DNA of 64,000 nucleotides from Haloarcula ordinaria (lineage in GTDB: Archaea > Halobacteriota > Halobacteria > Halobacteriales > Haloarculaceae): the NCBI RefSeq assembly GCF_029338275.1, contig NZ_CP119789.1:2728001-2792000 (forward strand). Reading direction: 5' to 3'. A program made the translations under genes and the position numbers. Shown piece after piece: positions 7,919-16,848 of this stretch (its first letter is position 1; each line of letters begins with the position of its first letter). The notes beneath the pieces were generated by a model, which saw only the letters and a list, made by a program, of their open reading frames with translations, was not told the origin of the DNA and did no database searches.

Positions 7919-8360
7919 GCAGGACGACCGTGCCGTCTCGACGGCGCTGGGATACGTGCTGACCCTCTCTATCGCGTCGCTGCTCGTTACGGGACTGATT
8001 ATCGCCGGCAGCGGCTTCGTCGAGGACCGCCGCGAGCAGGTCGTCCGGGAGGAGCTGACCGTCATCGGGCAGCAGATCGGGGCCGACCTGGCCCGTGCCG
8101 ACCGTCTAGTGGTGGCGGCGGACAGCAGCGGGAGTCTGACCGTCCGGCTGAACAAGACGTATCCCGACCGGGTGACGGGGAGTACGTACCAGATGACGCT
8201 GGACCAGTCGAACGAACAGGTCGTACTGGCTTCGTCGAACCCGGAGATATCCGTCACCGTCGGTGTGGTTACCGAAACGTCGCTCCAGTCGTCCACGGCC
8301 GACGGCGGGACCATCCAGATTGCCTACGACGGCGGGGCCCTGGTGATTCGCGATGCGTGA
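7911..8360 (+). CDS. DUF7266-like pilin-like protein
   Basis: 149 residues from the ATG at 7911; an ATG nine bases upstream is also possible. MRKQDDRAVSTALGYVLTLS is the archaeal pilin pattern: a short charged leader, an RAVS junction and a hydrophobic helix up to about residue 34. A beta-rich external domain follows. It resembles haloarchaeal DUF7266, and the 3' end overlaps the next gene by 8 bp. Leader cleavage by the archaeal prepilin peptidase is an inference from the motif. Confidence 0.7.
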   Translation: MRKQDDRAVSTALGYVLTLSIASLLVTGLIIAGSGFVEDRREQVVREELTVIGQQIGADLARADRLVVAADSSGSLTVRLNKTYPDRVTGSTYQMTLDQSNEQVVLASSNPEISVTVGVVTETSLQSSTADGGTIQIAYDGGALVIRDA

Positions 8361-9099
8361 CCGTGCCGTCAGCGAAGTGCTGAGCTTCACGCTGGTGTTC
8401 GCGCTGGTCGTGACCTCGGTCGCGATCGTGTCGGTGAGCGGGCTGGGCAGCCTCCAGGACGCGCGTGACGCAGAGCAACTTGAGAACGCGGAGCGTGCGT
8501 TCGACGTGTTCGCGGACAACCTCGCGGACCTCCATCGCCAGGGCGCGCCGAGCAGGGCGACCGAGATCAGTCTCGCGCAGGCACAGCTGGCCACGGAGGA
8601 CAACGTCACGATGAGCGTCGAGATCGAGGACGGAAGCGCGTCGACCTTCACACAGTCGTGGGAGGTACGGCCGCTGGTCTACAGTGGGAACCAGGACCGG
8701 GAACTCGTCTACGAGGCCGGGGCCGTCTTCCGGACCAATCGCGACAGCGGAATCGTCGTACGCGAGCCACCACTGGCCGTCAACGACGACCGGGTCCTGT
8801 TCTCGATAATCGGTCTCAACTCGCCACAGGTCCAGAGTCTCGGTGGGTCGACGGTACTGGTCCGGACCGACCACCGGGCGGCGGACGTCGTCTACACCAA
8901 CACGACCGGCGGCATTACCAGGTTCGAGGTGACGGTTCGGTCCCCCCGGTCGACGCTCTGGTCCGACTACTTCGAGTCGAACGGCTTCACCTGTTCGAAC
9001 GTCGGGCCACAGGAGATCGAGTGCGATCACGACAGTCCGGGGACGCTCGACCGGGCCTACGTCGTCTATCACGACATCGGCGTCGCCATCGACCAGTAA
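8353..9099 (+). CDS. DUF7289-like pilin-like protein
   Basis: 248 residues, opening MRDRAVSEVLSFTLVFALVV, the closest match in this operon to a classical archaeal pilin leader (DRAVSEVL). The conserved SLQDARDAEQLENAERAFDV segment follows the membrane helix, then a beta-rich external domain containing a single Cys pair (FTCSN, EIECDH). Family: haloarchaeal DUF7289-like. Last gene of the five-gene plus-strand operon; it converges with the large surface protein at 9130 with a 30-bp gap. Confidence 0.7.
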   Translation: MRDRAVSEVLSFTLVFALVVTSVAIVSVSGLGSLQDARDAEQLENAERAFDVFADNLADLHRQGAPSRATEISLAQAQLATEDNVTMSVEIEDGSASTFTQSWEVRPLVYSGNQDRELVYEAGAVFRTNRDSGIVVREPPLAVNDDRVLFSIIGLNSPQVQSLGGSTVLVRTDHRAADVVYTNTTGGITRFEVTVRSPRSTLWSDYFESNGFTCSNVGPQEIECDHDSPGTLDRAYVVYHDIGVAIDQ

Positions 9100-9129
9100 G
9101 ACCTGGCAGAACCCACCGAGCGATAGCGC

Positions 9130-10878
9130 TCATCCGTTCGTGACGTTGAGCTCGTTCTCGGAGATGTGGAGGTACGTCAGCCTGATGATGTTGGTCTGAG
9201 GGGGAATCGCGCGCTGACCCAGCAGCGCCTGGTCGTAGTGGACCGTGCCGCCGTTGTCCAGTTCGACACTTCCAGCGACGATGCCGCCGTAGAGGTGCGC
9301 CTTGCCGATGTAGACGTCGCTCGACCCAGCGATACCGGCAGGGGCGTAGATGACGCCCTCGTAGCGGATGGTCGAGGAACCCGACCCGTCGAGGTCGGCT
9401 TTGAAACCGGATTTACCGTAGAGCCAGAACTGTGAGGCGTTCTGGTTGTCCGCGACGTCGACGACACCGCCGGAGTTGGGAATCGAGAAGTGCGCACCGG
9501 AGGGGCTGGTTGCCTCGCCCTGGACGAACACGCGGACCTGTCCGTCGCCGACCACCTCGATGCGGCCGTCGTTCTCGACGTGGACGTAGTCCCGGACCGC
9601 GAGCGTAATGTCGCCAGTTCCGGTATCGAGCGTCAACGTATCGCCGTCCAGCCGGACCCTCTCGAGGTAGTAGACGCCCTCGGTGAGCGTCCGGTCCCCG
9701 CTGGCGAGCGTGTTGCCCGTGATAGCGCCCGTGTCACCGTTGTCGTTCTCGGCGCTCGCGTTGTCGACCTGCTGCTGGACGTAGCCATCGATGGGCGCAG
9801 CGCCGTCGACGCCGCCAATCTGGGAGACGCTCCCCTCGACGGTGCCCTTGATCTTCTTGCTCGAGGTGTACTCGACGCTGCCGTTGACCCACCCGCTCCC
9901 CTTGACCTCGACGCGGTCGCCGGAGCGAATCGACCCGTTGACCTCGCTGTTGCCCGTGACGACGACGTCGCCCGCAGTGGTGACGGTGCCGAACGCGCCC
10001 CTGGTGTCGGCGTACGCGCCCGTCCCCACGGAGGAGTCGTAGCTGTCTGTCCGGGCGGGGTCGCCACCGTTGCCCGAGAGGCGAATCTCGCCGCCGGCGG
10101 CCGTTGCGGCGACTGCGCTCGTCACCTCACGCGGGCCAGTCGGCACTGTAAGGGTCGTCGTCACCCGCTGGTTCTCGTGGTCGTACATCGCCGACCCGTC
10201 GGTCCGTTCCTCGAAGTACCGGCCCCAGGCGCGGTAGTACTCGCTGGTGACGGTGACGTTGACGACGCCGGTCTCGAGGGGGTTGGTCCGGTCGGCACCG
10301 GCGTCGGGGTATACCTGGGTCGTCTCGTCAGGGGTCAGCGAGGCCCGTCCGGAGAGCGTCGTGTCGCCACTGACGGTTATCAGCGGCAGCGTGAGCGTCG
10401 CGTCCCGGTAGTAGAACTCCGGCGGCGAGATCATCACGGTGCCGTCCCGGGACTTCTTCCAGACGCCGCCGCCCTGGTAGGCGACCTGGCGGTCCTCGTT
10501 CTCGTAGACAACCGCGCCGAGGTCGACGTCGAGCAGCGTGGTCGTCGTCGCGGGGTCCGCCGAGGTGTTCGTGATGGTTATCTCCATCCGACCGGCGCCG
10601 TCGTCGACGCGGTAGCGAGCGCCCTGGACCTGCGAGAGCGACACCTGCCGACCGTTCGAGGACCCCAGCGCGACCATCGCCGCCTCCGAGTCCAGCTGTG
10701 TCATCACCTTCTCGGACCGCGAGACGTCCAGCCCCGCCTCGGTGTCGGTGAGCGCCGTCGCGCCCAGGCCGACGACGAGCGTCGACCCGACGATGACCAT
10801 GCTGAAGACGAGCAACAGTCCGAGTGGCGCAGATTGCGCTCGCTGCGTTCCACCCTGACCCAGGGACCGAAGCATCAC
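9130..10878 (-). CDS. Large pilin-like surface protein with bactofilin-like repeats
   Basis: 582 residues. The N-terminal GTQRAQSAPLGLLLVFSMVI is a class III-like signal with one membrane helix. Residues ~80-250 form a conserved external domain (VVYENEDRQVAYQGGGVW, ISPPEFYYRDATLTLPLI, EYYRAWGRYFEER). The middle (~290-380) has a short-period beta pattern (VVVTGNSEVNGSIRSGDR, VEVKGSGWVNGSVEY) like polymer-forming bactofilin or ice-binding solenoids; the DUF7305 label is from memory. Paralogue of the gene at 11016. A TATA-like tatataaa lies at 10941-10948 on the opposite side of the start. Confidence 0.7.
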   Translation of the reverse strand: MMLRSLGQGGTQRAQSAPLGLLLVFSMVIVGSTLVVGLGATALTDTEAGLDVSRSEKVMTQLDSEAAMVALGSSNGRQVSLSQVQGARYRVDDGAGRMEITITNTSADPATTTTLLDVDLGAVVYENEDRQVAYQGGGVWKKSRDGTVMISPPEFYYRDATLTLPLITVSGDTTLSGRASLTPDETTQVYPDAGADRTNPLETGVVNVTVTSEYYRAWGRYFEERTDGSAMYDHENQRVTTTLTVPTGPREVTSAVAATAAGGEIRLSGNGGDPARTDSYDSSVGTGAYADTRGAFGTVTTAGDVVVTGNSEVNGSIRSGDRVEVKGSGWVNGSVEYTSSKKIKGTVEGSVSQIGGVDGAAPIDGYVQQQVDNASAENDNGDTGAITGNTLASGDRTLTEGVYYLERVRLDGDTLTLDTGTGDITLAVRDYVHVENDGRIEVVGDGQVRVFVQGEATSPSGAHFSIPNSGGVVDVADNQNASQFWLYGKSGFKADLDGSGSSTIRYEGVIYAPAGIAGSSDVYIGKAHLYGGIVAGSVELDNGGTVHYDQALLGQRAIPPQTNIIRLTYLHISENELNVTNG

Positions 10879-11015
10879 TGTACCTTTGGAATCACTGCTG
10901 ATAAGTCACGGGGGTAAATGTCGGCTAGATACCGGGTTTAGTATATAAATAGGGTGTAGAAACGGCCCCAAATATCAATACCGATATCCTCGGACGGGCG
11001 AGAAGCCGTCCCATC

Positions 11016-12860
11016 TCACCCGGACGTGACGTTGACTTCGCTGACCGAGGCGTGGATGTAGGTCACCTTGACGATCTTGTCCGAGCGAGAGATGACGGCG
11101 CTTTCCTGGAGCGCGTCGTCGTAGTGGATGGCGCCGCTGCCACTGGTCGGTATCGTCGTCGTGCCGGTGAGGACACCGCCGTAGACGATGCCGCCGTTCA
11201 GCGTCACGCTCCCGGACCCGCTGGCGCCCGGTGGGGCGTAGATGACCCCGACGAACCGTGCCGGGTTCCCGCCGCTCCCGTCCCCGATGGCCGCCGTGAA
11301 GTTGTCCTGGCCGTACAGGCGGAACTGCGGGGCGTCGTCTCCGTCGTTCGTTATCTCGGATTTCTTGCCCATCATCAGCTGGTTCGCGTTGCCGCCAGTC
11401 CCCTCGACGTAGACGCTCGCCGTGCCGTCGTCGACCACGTCGACGGTCGCGTCGTCGGGGAGTTCGACGTTCTCCTTGACGACGAGCGTGACGTCGCCGT
11501 CAGTGGTGTTGAGGATGAGCTCGTCCCCGCCGGAGAAGTCGATGTTCGTCAGGTAGTAAGTGCCGGCGTACAGTTCGACGGTGTCGGACGGGCCGGCCGC
11601 ATCGAAGTCCAGCTGGTTCGAGCTGACGTTCACCGTCGCACCGTTGTCGTTGTCCGACGCCGCGTCGTCGACCGTATCCCGGACGAGTCCGTTTATCGAG
11701 GAGACGGTCTGGACCCCGTTTATCTGCTCGACGTTACCGTTCGGGTCCGTGATGCGGCTGGCACAGTCGCTCTCCGAAGGGGTGCAGTTGTCCGTGTAGC
11801 TGATGTTTCCGTGGACGTAGGGCTTCCCGCCGCCGTTACCGACGATGACACTCCCGCCGGCAGTGACGTTCCCCAGGATTTCGTCGCTTCCCGCCCCACT
11901 GCTGATGTCGACGTCGTCGCCGTAGACCACGTCGCCGTTGGTGCCGGTCGCGCCGTTGGACTTCTGCGTGCAGTAGTCGTCGTTCGTCCCGCTGGAGTCG
12001 TAGCTGTCAGTGTAGGGCGTCGGTGACCCGCCACAGGCACTGATTGACGACCCCTGGATGACGAACGACCCGCTAGCCGAGAGACTCGCCGTCGCCGAGG
12101 TTATCTTCCGTTTCTCGATGGGGGAGACCAGACGCAGCGTCACCCGGTTCTTCGGGTGGTCGTAGCTCACTTCGCCCTCGGTCCGCTCCTCGAAGTACGT
12201 TCCCCAGGCGCGGTAGTAGTCGCTCTGGACGGTGACCGTGACCTCGCCGTTCTGCAGAGGGTTGCGGAACGCGCTGTTGATGGACTGGTTCGGGTAGAAC
12301 ACGCGCGAGCTGTTCCGTGTGACGGCGGCGCGTTCGTTCAGCACCCCATCGCCGCTGACGGTCACCAGCGGGAGCGTCAGGGTCGCGTTCCGGTAGTGGA
12401 ACTCCGGCGGCGAGACCATCACCGACGAGGACCCGGTGGGGTCGCGTCGCCAGACCCCGCCGCCCTGATAGGCGATTCGGCTGCCGTCCCGTCCCTCGTA
12501 CGTGACCACGCCCATCGACTCGTTGTATATCGTCGTCTGGACGCCCGTCGACCGGTTCTCGTAGGAGAGGTTCATCCACCCCGCCGACCCGTCGACGGTG
12601 TAGCCGCTCGACACGGTGGCAGAGAGTTCGACCTGCTGGACGCCGGACTGACCGAGCGCGACGAGTGACGTCTCGGAGTCGAACTGCGTCATCGTGTTCT
12701 CGATACGCTCGGCGTCGAGTTGCGTCTGCGTCGAGTCGATAGCACCCGCCCCGAGCGCGACGACCGCGGTCGTCCCGATAATCATGACGGCAAACACGAG
12801 CAACAGCCCCAGCGGCGCGCTCTGGCCGCGCGCTCCCGGTCCGTACCCACGGGCCCCCAT
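11016..12860 (-). CDS. Paralogous pilin-like surface protein
   Basis: 614 residues with the same architecture as the 9130 gene: GARGQSAPLGLLLVFAVMII signal helix, the YEGRDGSRIAYQGGGVW and VSPPEFHYRNATLTLPLV blocks, a SDYYRAWGTYFEER motif, then a solenoid-like half. It differs by two extra Cys pairs near residues 270-300 and 360-370 (SISACGGS, DDYCTQ, DNCTPSESDC). Many N-x-T/S sequons. The tandem pair next to the five pilin-like genes suggests a shared extracellular structure with duplicated large subunits. Confidence 0.7.
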   Translation of the reverse strand: MGARGYGPGARGQSAPLGLLLVFAVMIIGTTAVVALGAGAIDSTQTQLDAERIENTMTQFDSETSLVALGQSGVQQVELSATVSSGYTVDGSAGWMNLSYENRSTGVQTTIYNESMGVVTYEGRDGSRIAYQGGGVWRRDPTGSSSVMVSPPEFHYRNATLTLPLVTVSGDGVLNERAAVTRNSSRVFYPNQSINSAFRNPLQNGEVTVTVQSDYYRAWGTYFEERTEGEVSYDHPKNRVTLRLVSPIEKRKITSATASLSASGSFVIQGSSISACGGSPTPYTDSYDSSGTNDDYCTQKSNGATGTNGDVVYGDDVDISSGAGSDEILGNVTAGGSVIVGNGGGKPYVHGNISYTDNCTPSESDCASRITDPNGNVEQINGVQTVSSINGLVRDTVDDAASDNDNGATVNVSSNQLDFDAAGPSDTVELYAGTYYLTNIDFSGGDELILNTTDGDVTLVVKENVELPDDATVDVVDDGTASVYVEGTGGNANQLMMGKKSEITNDGDDAPQFRLYGQDNFTAAIGDGSGGNPARFVGVIYAPPGASGSGSVTLNGGIVYGGVLTGTTTIPTSGSGAIHYDDALQESAVISRSDKIVKVTYIHASVSEVNVTSG

Positions 12861-12968
12861 TGTTCAGTTAGCTTCCATGTGCGTTCCTATTAAACAGCTC
12901 GGCCGAGCTATCAAAGTCGATATTCGGCAGGCGGGAACCGGAGTCATCCGATAACGAGACACTCGTGC

Positions 12969-13517
12969 TCAGTCGTACGAGACCGTGGTGTTCGACGGCA
13001 TCGGCCGGAGCAGGTAACTGGTCGGGGCGCCCCGCTGGACCGGGGCGACGTCGGCAGTGAGCGTGGTCCCCTGGCCCGACCGAATCTCGAACGGGACGGG
13101 GAACTTCAGCGGGCCGTTGTCCGGCGTCTCGACCACCGCCTCGCGGCCGTCGGTGAGCGTCGCGTCGACGTTCGCGACCACGAGTTTCAGGTAGACGTAC
13201 GCCCCCGGCATCAGTTCCTGCTCGAGGGCGAACGCCGACCCCTCGCCGGCGATCTCGACGAGGTCGACCGAGACCTCGTCGACCGAGAAGAGCAGCTCCG
13301 CGCCCTCGTGGTCCTCCGTCTCGGTGGCGTCGGCTGCGGAAAGGACGCGGAGTTCGCGTATCGTGACCACGCAGGACTCGAAGTCGCCGATGACGCCCGA
13401 CTGGTCACTGAGTCGCGCCACGAGGAGCCCGGTCTCCCGGTTCCGTCCCGGACAGCCGGCGAGCGCGCCACCGCTTGCGACCAGGCCAGTCGTCCGGAGG
13501 AAGTCACGGCGCTGCAT
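12969..13517 (-). CDS. DUF4382-type Tat lipoprotein
   Basis: 182 residues from the ATG at 13515-13517. MQRRDFLRTTGLVASGGALA followed by GC is a twin-arginine signal with a lipobox (LAGC), the normal haloarchaeal lipoprotein export route. The mature part (DQSGVIGDFESCVVTIREL, then an EVSVDLVEIAG segment) matches DUF4382, a beta-sandwich of unknown function. A longer reading frame exists upstream, but the Tat signal fixes this start. A TATA-like element (ttataat on the minus strand, near 13535-13543) lies about 20 bp upstream. Confidence 0.8.
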   Translation of the reverse strand: MQRRDFLRTTGLVASGGALAGCPGRNRETGLLVARLSDQSGVIGDFESCVVTIRELRVLSAADATETEDHEGAELLFSVDEVSVDLVEIAGEGSAFALEQELMPGAYVYLKLVVANVDATLTDGREAVVETPDNGPLKFPVPFEIRSGQGTTLTADVAPVQRGAPTSYLLRPMPSNTTVSYD

Positions 13518-13743
13518 GCCGGGGTGATACACGAGTCCATTATAAATGTCTGCTGCCCTCTCGCGAGATAGAAACCGTTTAGTCGGGTCAGCGACGACGA
13601 GCCAGTGGGAACAGCACGACCGCAAATCTGACACGCCGTGGGCTTCCACGGCTCGGGATTGCGGCCGTGTTCGGCATCAGCCGATGCCAATACGCCTCGC
13701 TACCGGGTAGCGACGAGCGGTCTGTGCCGTTCCAACCAGAACT

Positions 13744-14208
13744 ATGGCACGAATGCATACACGCCGACGTGGCTCGTCCGACTCGGACAAGCCCGTCGCA
13801 GACGAACCTCCGGAGTGGAGCGACGTCGACGAGGACGCCATCGAGGCGCGCGTCGTCGAACTCGCCGAACAGGGTCACTCGCCGAGCGAGATCGGCCTGC
13901 AGCTGCGCGACGAGGGCGTTCAGGGCACGCCCGTCCCGAACGTCAAGCTCGCGACCGGCAAGAAGGTCACCGAGATTCTCGAGGCGAACGAGGCCGAGCC
14001 CGAACTCCCCGAGGACCTCCGCAACCTCATGGAGCGCGCCGTGCGCCTCCGTGAGCACATGGACGAGAACCCCGGCGACCACCAGAACAAGCGTGCGCTC
14101 CAGAACACGCAGTCGAAGATCCGCCGGCTCGTCGACTACTACCGCGGTGACGGCGTCGACGAGGACTTCACCTACAGCTACGACAAAGCGGTCGAGCTCC
14201 TCGACTGA
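13744..14208 (+). CDS. rps15: 30S ribosomal protein S15
   Basis: 154 residues. MARMHTRRRGSSDSDKP is the archaeal/eukaryotic-type S15 N-terminus, followed by EWSDVDEDAIEARVVELA, the GHSPSEIGLQLRD motif and the C-terminal three-helix core ending LVDYYRGDG. S15 binds 16S rRNA helices early in small-subunit assembly. The stop overlaps the start of the RecJ-like gene by one base; with pcc1 and rps3ae it forms a cluster I know from other haloarchaeal genomes. Confidence 0.97.
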   Translation: MARMHTRRRGSSDSDKPVADEPPEWSDVDEDAIEARVVELAEQGHSPSEIGLQLRDEGVQGTPVPNVKLATGKKVTEILEANEAEPELPEDLRNLMERAVRLREHMDENPGDHQNKRALQNTQSKIRRLVDYYRGDGVDEDFTYSYDKAVELLD

Positions 14209-15326
14209 TGTCGGCGACCGGTCGGGACAGCGCGCCAGCCCACACCGCCAGTGACCTCGCCGCGTCGCTGCGCGAGGCCACCTTCGTTCGCCTCGTTAGC
14301 GACGCGCGTGGCGAGACGCTGGCGGCGACTGGCGTCCTGGCGCGGGCGCTCGACGACGACGGCACGCCGTTCCAGGCGAGCGTCGTCGGCCCCTTCGCCG
14401 ACCCCGACCGGACCACCGACGCAGACCTCACCGTCGCGCTCGGTCACGCAGGACCGACTGCGGACGTCACGCTCACCGACCGGGTCGCCGCGACGGCCTT
14501 CGAGACGGCTCGCGAGCTCGACGCGACGACGTCGCCGACGCTCGCACTCGCCGGCACCATCGCCACGGGCGATGTCGACGGTACAGTGGCCGAAGCCGCC
14601 GAACGCGCTGGCCTCGACCGACGCCCCGGCGTCGCCGTGCCGGTCGCTGACCTCGCCGACGGACTGGCCCATTCGACGCTGTTGTCGGGACCGTTCTCCG
14701 GCGACGCCGACCGTGCACGGGCGACGCTCGCCGACCTCGACCTGCCGGCCGAGCTGACAGCAGACGACCACCGGCGCGTCGCGTCGCTGGTCGCGCTCGA
14801 CGTTACGGGCAGCGAGACGGCGTCCACGCGGGCCGCGACAGCGGTCCAGCGGGCGCTTCGCCCCTACGTCGGCGGCCCGTTCGAGACGGTCGGCGGCTAC
14901 GCCGACGTGCTCGACGCTGTCGCCAGAGAGCGGCCCGGTGTCGGCATCGCGCTGGCGCTTGGCCACGACAGCGTCCGCGAGGACGCGCTCGACGCGTGGC
15001 GGACCCACGCCCGACGTGCTCACGGGGCTATCTCGGACGCGACGACCGGCCGCTACGATGGCCTGTTCGTCGCCCGTGGCGACGCGATGCCCGTCGGCAC
15101 CGTCGCCAGGCTCGTCGCGGACTTCCGTTCGCTGGAACCGGTGACGCTCGTCGTCACGGACGGCGAGGCGGCGGTCCGAGCGACCGACGGCCGGGACGTG
15201 GCCGCGGCGATGCGGGCCGCGACCGACGCCGTCGGGGGACAGACCGTCGCCGCCGGTGCCGGTGTGCGCGCACAGTTCGACGTCTCGACGGCCGACCTCA
15301 TCGAAGCGTTCAGGGAGGCCCTATGA
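14208..15326 (+). CDS. RecJ-like exonuclease-family protein lacking clear DHH motifs
   Basis: 372 residues. In haloarchaea this position between rps15 and pcc1 holds a gene annotated as a RecJ-like exonuclease. The C-terminal half (RYDGLFVARGDAMPVGTVAR, LVVTDGEAAVRA, then a GAGVRAQFDVS segment) fits a DHHA1-type domain. The N-terminal half lacks the Asp-rich metal motifs: where a D-x-D/DHH strand is expected, LTVALGHAGPTADV is seen. It may therefore be non-catalytic. Translationally coupled to its neighbours (start at the rps15 stop; pcc1 starts 4 bp before its end). Confidence 0.65.
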   Translation: MSATGRDSAPAHTASDLAASLREATFVRLVSDARGETLAATGVLARALDDDGTPFQASVVGPFADPDRTTDADLTVALGHAGPTADVTLTDRVAATAFETARELDATTSPTLALAGTIATGDVDGTVAEAAERAGLDRRPGVAVPVADLADGLAHSTLLSGPFSGDADRARATLADLDLPAELTADDHRRVASLVALDVTGSETASTRAATAVQRALRPYVGGPFETVGGYADVLDAVARERPGVGIALALGHDSVREDALDAWRTHARRAHGAISDATTGRYDGLFVARGDAMPVGTVARLVADFRSLEPVTLVVTDGEAAVRATDGRDVAAAMRAATDAVGGQTVAAGAGVRAQFDVSTADLIEAFREAL

Positions 15327-15562
15327 GACGCGCCGAGCTCCGCACGACACACGGGTCGCCGGCCGCCGCCGAGCGTATCGCGGCCGCACTCGAACCGGAC
15401 AACACCGACGAGATGGACACGCACGTCAACGACGACGCCGTCGTGACCACCGTCGAGCGCGACACCACGAGCGGCCTGCAGTCGACCGTCGACGACTACG
15501 TCGTCAACCTCCGAGTCGCAGCACAGCTTACGAACGACACGAAAGAATCCAACCATGAGTGA
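15323..15562 (+). CDS. pcc1: KEOPS complex subunit Pcc1
   Basis: 79 residues: MRRAELRTTHGSPAAAERIA, a middle ending EMDTHV, and a C-terminal helix VDDYVVNLRVAAQLT. This is the Pcc1/CTAG-like fold, the dimerising subunit of the KEOPS complex that makes t6A37 in ANN-decoding tRNAs. The start overlaps the upstream stop by 4 bp and the end overlaps rps3ae by 8 bp. The operon context (two ribosomal proteins) fits a translation role. Confidence 0.85.
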   Translation: MRRAELRTTHGSPAAAERIAAALEPDNTDEMDTHVNDDAVVTTVERDTTSGLQSTVDDYVVNLRVAAQLTNDTKESNHE

Positions 15563-16199
15563 ACGAAGCGTCTCCAAGCGCAAACAGCAAAAGCGGTGGT
15601 ACACCGTGCTCGCCCCCGAGCAGTTCGACCGGGCAGAGCTCGGCCGTACACCCGCAGACGAACCGGACCAGGTGCTCGGACGCACCATCGAAACCACGCT
15701 GGGCGAACTGAACAACGACGCCAGCGAGAACAACACGAAGCTGACCTTCAAAATCAACGAGGTGGCGAGCGACTCCGCGTACACGGAGTTCGTCAAGCAC
15801 GAGCTGACGCGGGACTACCTGCGCTCGCTCGTCCGCCGCGGCTCCTCGAAGATCGAAGCCTTCGTCACCGTGCTGACCACGGACGACTACCGCGTCCAGA
15901 TTCAGCCCGTCGCCGTCACGACGAAGAAGGCCGACGCCTCGCAGGAGAAGGCCATCCGCCGGACGATGATCGACCTCGTCCGCGAGACGGCGAAGGACCG
16001 CACCTTCGAAGAGGTCGTCGACAGCGTCGTCGAGGGGCGACTCTCCTCGGCTATCTACAGCGAGGCCAAGGACATCTACCCGCTCCGACGCGTCGAGATC
16101 CAGAAGACCACCCTCGAAGCGCGACCCGAGGAAGTCGCCGCCGAAGAAGAGGTCTCGGTCGACGTCGACGAAGAGGACGTCGACGTCGAAGAGGCCTGA
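15555..16199 (+). CDS. rps3ae: 30S ribosomal protein S3Ae (eS1)
   Basis: 214 residues. MSERSVSKRKQQKRWYTVLA is the S3Ae N-terminus, and the core contains RRGSSKIEAFVTVLTTDDYR, the QKTTLEAR strand and a very acidic tail typical of halophiles. eS1 lies at the mRNA exit site of the archaeal small subunit. Last gene of the rps15 cluster. The following tcactttttct at 16211-16221 could serve as a U-rich terminator. Confidence 0.95.
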   Translation: MSERSVSKRKQQKRWYTVLAPEQFDRAELGRTPADEPDQVLGRTIETTLGELNNDASENNTKLTFKINEVASDSAYTEFVKHELTRDYLRSLVRRGSSKIEAFVTVLTTDDYRVQIQPVAVTTKKADASQEKAIRRTMIDLVRETAKDRTFEEVVDSVVEGRLSSAIYSEAKDIYPLRRVEIQKTTLEARPEEVAAEEEVSVDVDEEDVDVEEA

Positions 16200-16210
16200 T
16201 TCGGCCGACC

Positions 16211-16221
16211 GTCACTTTTTC
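16211..16221 (+). terminator. Possible U-rich terminator after rps3ae
   Basis: The T-run in tcactttttct lies 12 bp after the rps3ae stop, before a convergent gene. Archaeal termination often needs only a T-rich tract. No strong hairpin is visible. Confidence 0.35.
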
Positions 16222-16289
16222 TGCACGTACGCGACACGTACAGCGTCGAGCGAGACGGGAGTCTGTCGGCAGCGTATGATTCTCGGGCG

Positions 16290-16709
16290 CTACTCCGACG
16301 TCACGACGACGGTGCCGACCATCCCGCCGCGCTCGTGGGGGATACAGAAGTACGGGTACTCCCCTTCGACCTCGAAGGTGTGTTCGTACGACTGGCCCTC
16401 GAACAGCGTCCCGCGGTTGCTGTTGCCCCAGGCCTCCCGGGCGTCCTGTTCCGAGGCGAAGTCGCCCGAGGCGAAGAACTCGGCGCCCTCGGGGAGCTGT
16501 CCCTCGTAGGCCGTGACCGTGTGGCCCTGCTTGCTCGTGTTCAGCCACGTGAGGGTCGTTCCGGGTTCGATCTCGACCTGCGGGGGTCGGTACGCCCGTG
16601 CCGACATCCCGACGTCGTACTCCTGGGTACCGCTGCTTCCGCCGATACACCCGGCGAGGCCGGCCACGGCCGCCGGTCCGACCGCCCGGAGGAAGGCCCG
16701 TCGCTCCAT
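16290..16709 (-). CDS. Halocyanin-like cupredoxin lipoprotein
   Basis: 139 residues from the ATG at 16707-16709. MERRAFLRAVGPAAVAGLAG followed by C is a Tat signal with a lipobox. The mature domain has the type-1 copper signature: an early His in TSKQGHTVTAY and the C-terminal YPYFCIPHERGGMVG (Cys, His and Met ligands). Halocyanins are membrane-anchored blue copper electron carriers. A start 33 bp upstream would only lengthen the pre-signal. Its redox partner is not evident here. Confidence 0.85.
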   Translation of the reverse strand: MERRAFLRAVGPAAVAGLAGCIGGSSGTQEYDVGMSARAYRPPQVEIEPGTTLTWLNTSKQGHTVTAYEGQLPEGAEFFASGDFASEQDAREAWGNSNRGTLFEGQSYEHTFEVEGEYPYFCIPHERGGMVGTVVVTSE

Positions 16710-16848
16710 AGCCGTGGGTCCGTGCCAGACGACCAAAGGCAACTCGGTTCACTGCGACACGTGCTGTCGGTGAACCTGCCCGATGTGAGTCCCTGGCGAC
16801 GTGTGTTTGTAAGCGCGAAAATAGTTAATTATTATTAGTGAGAGATTC

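Noticed and set aside
9490..10917. Long plus-strand frame of 475 codons opposite the surface protein gene
   Set aside because: It is the antisense of a gene with clear pilin-like domains, has Arg/Val/Asp-biased low-complexity composition, and shows no domain.
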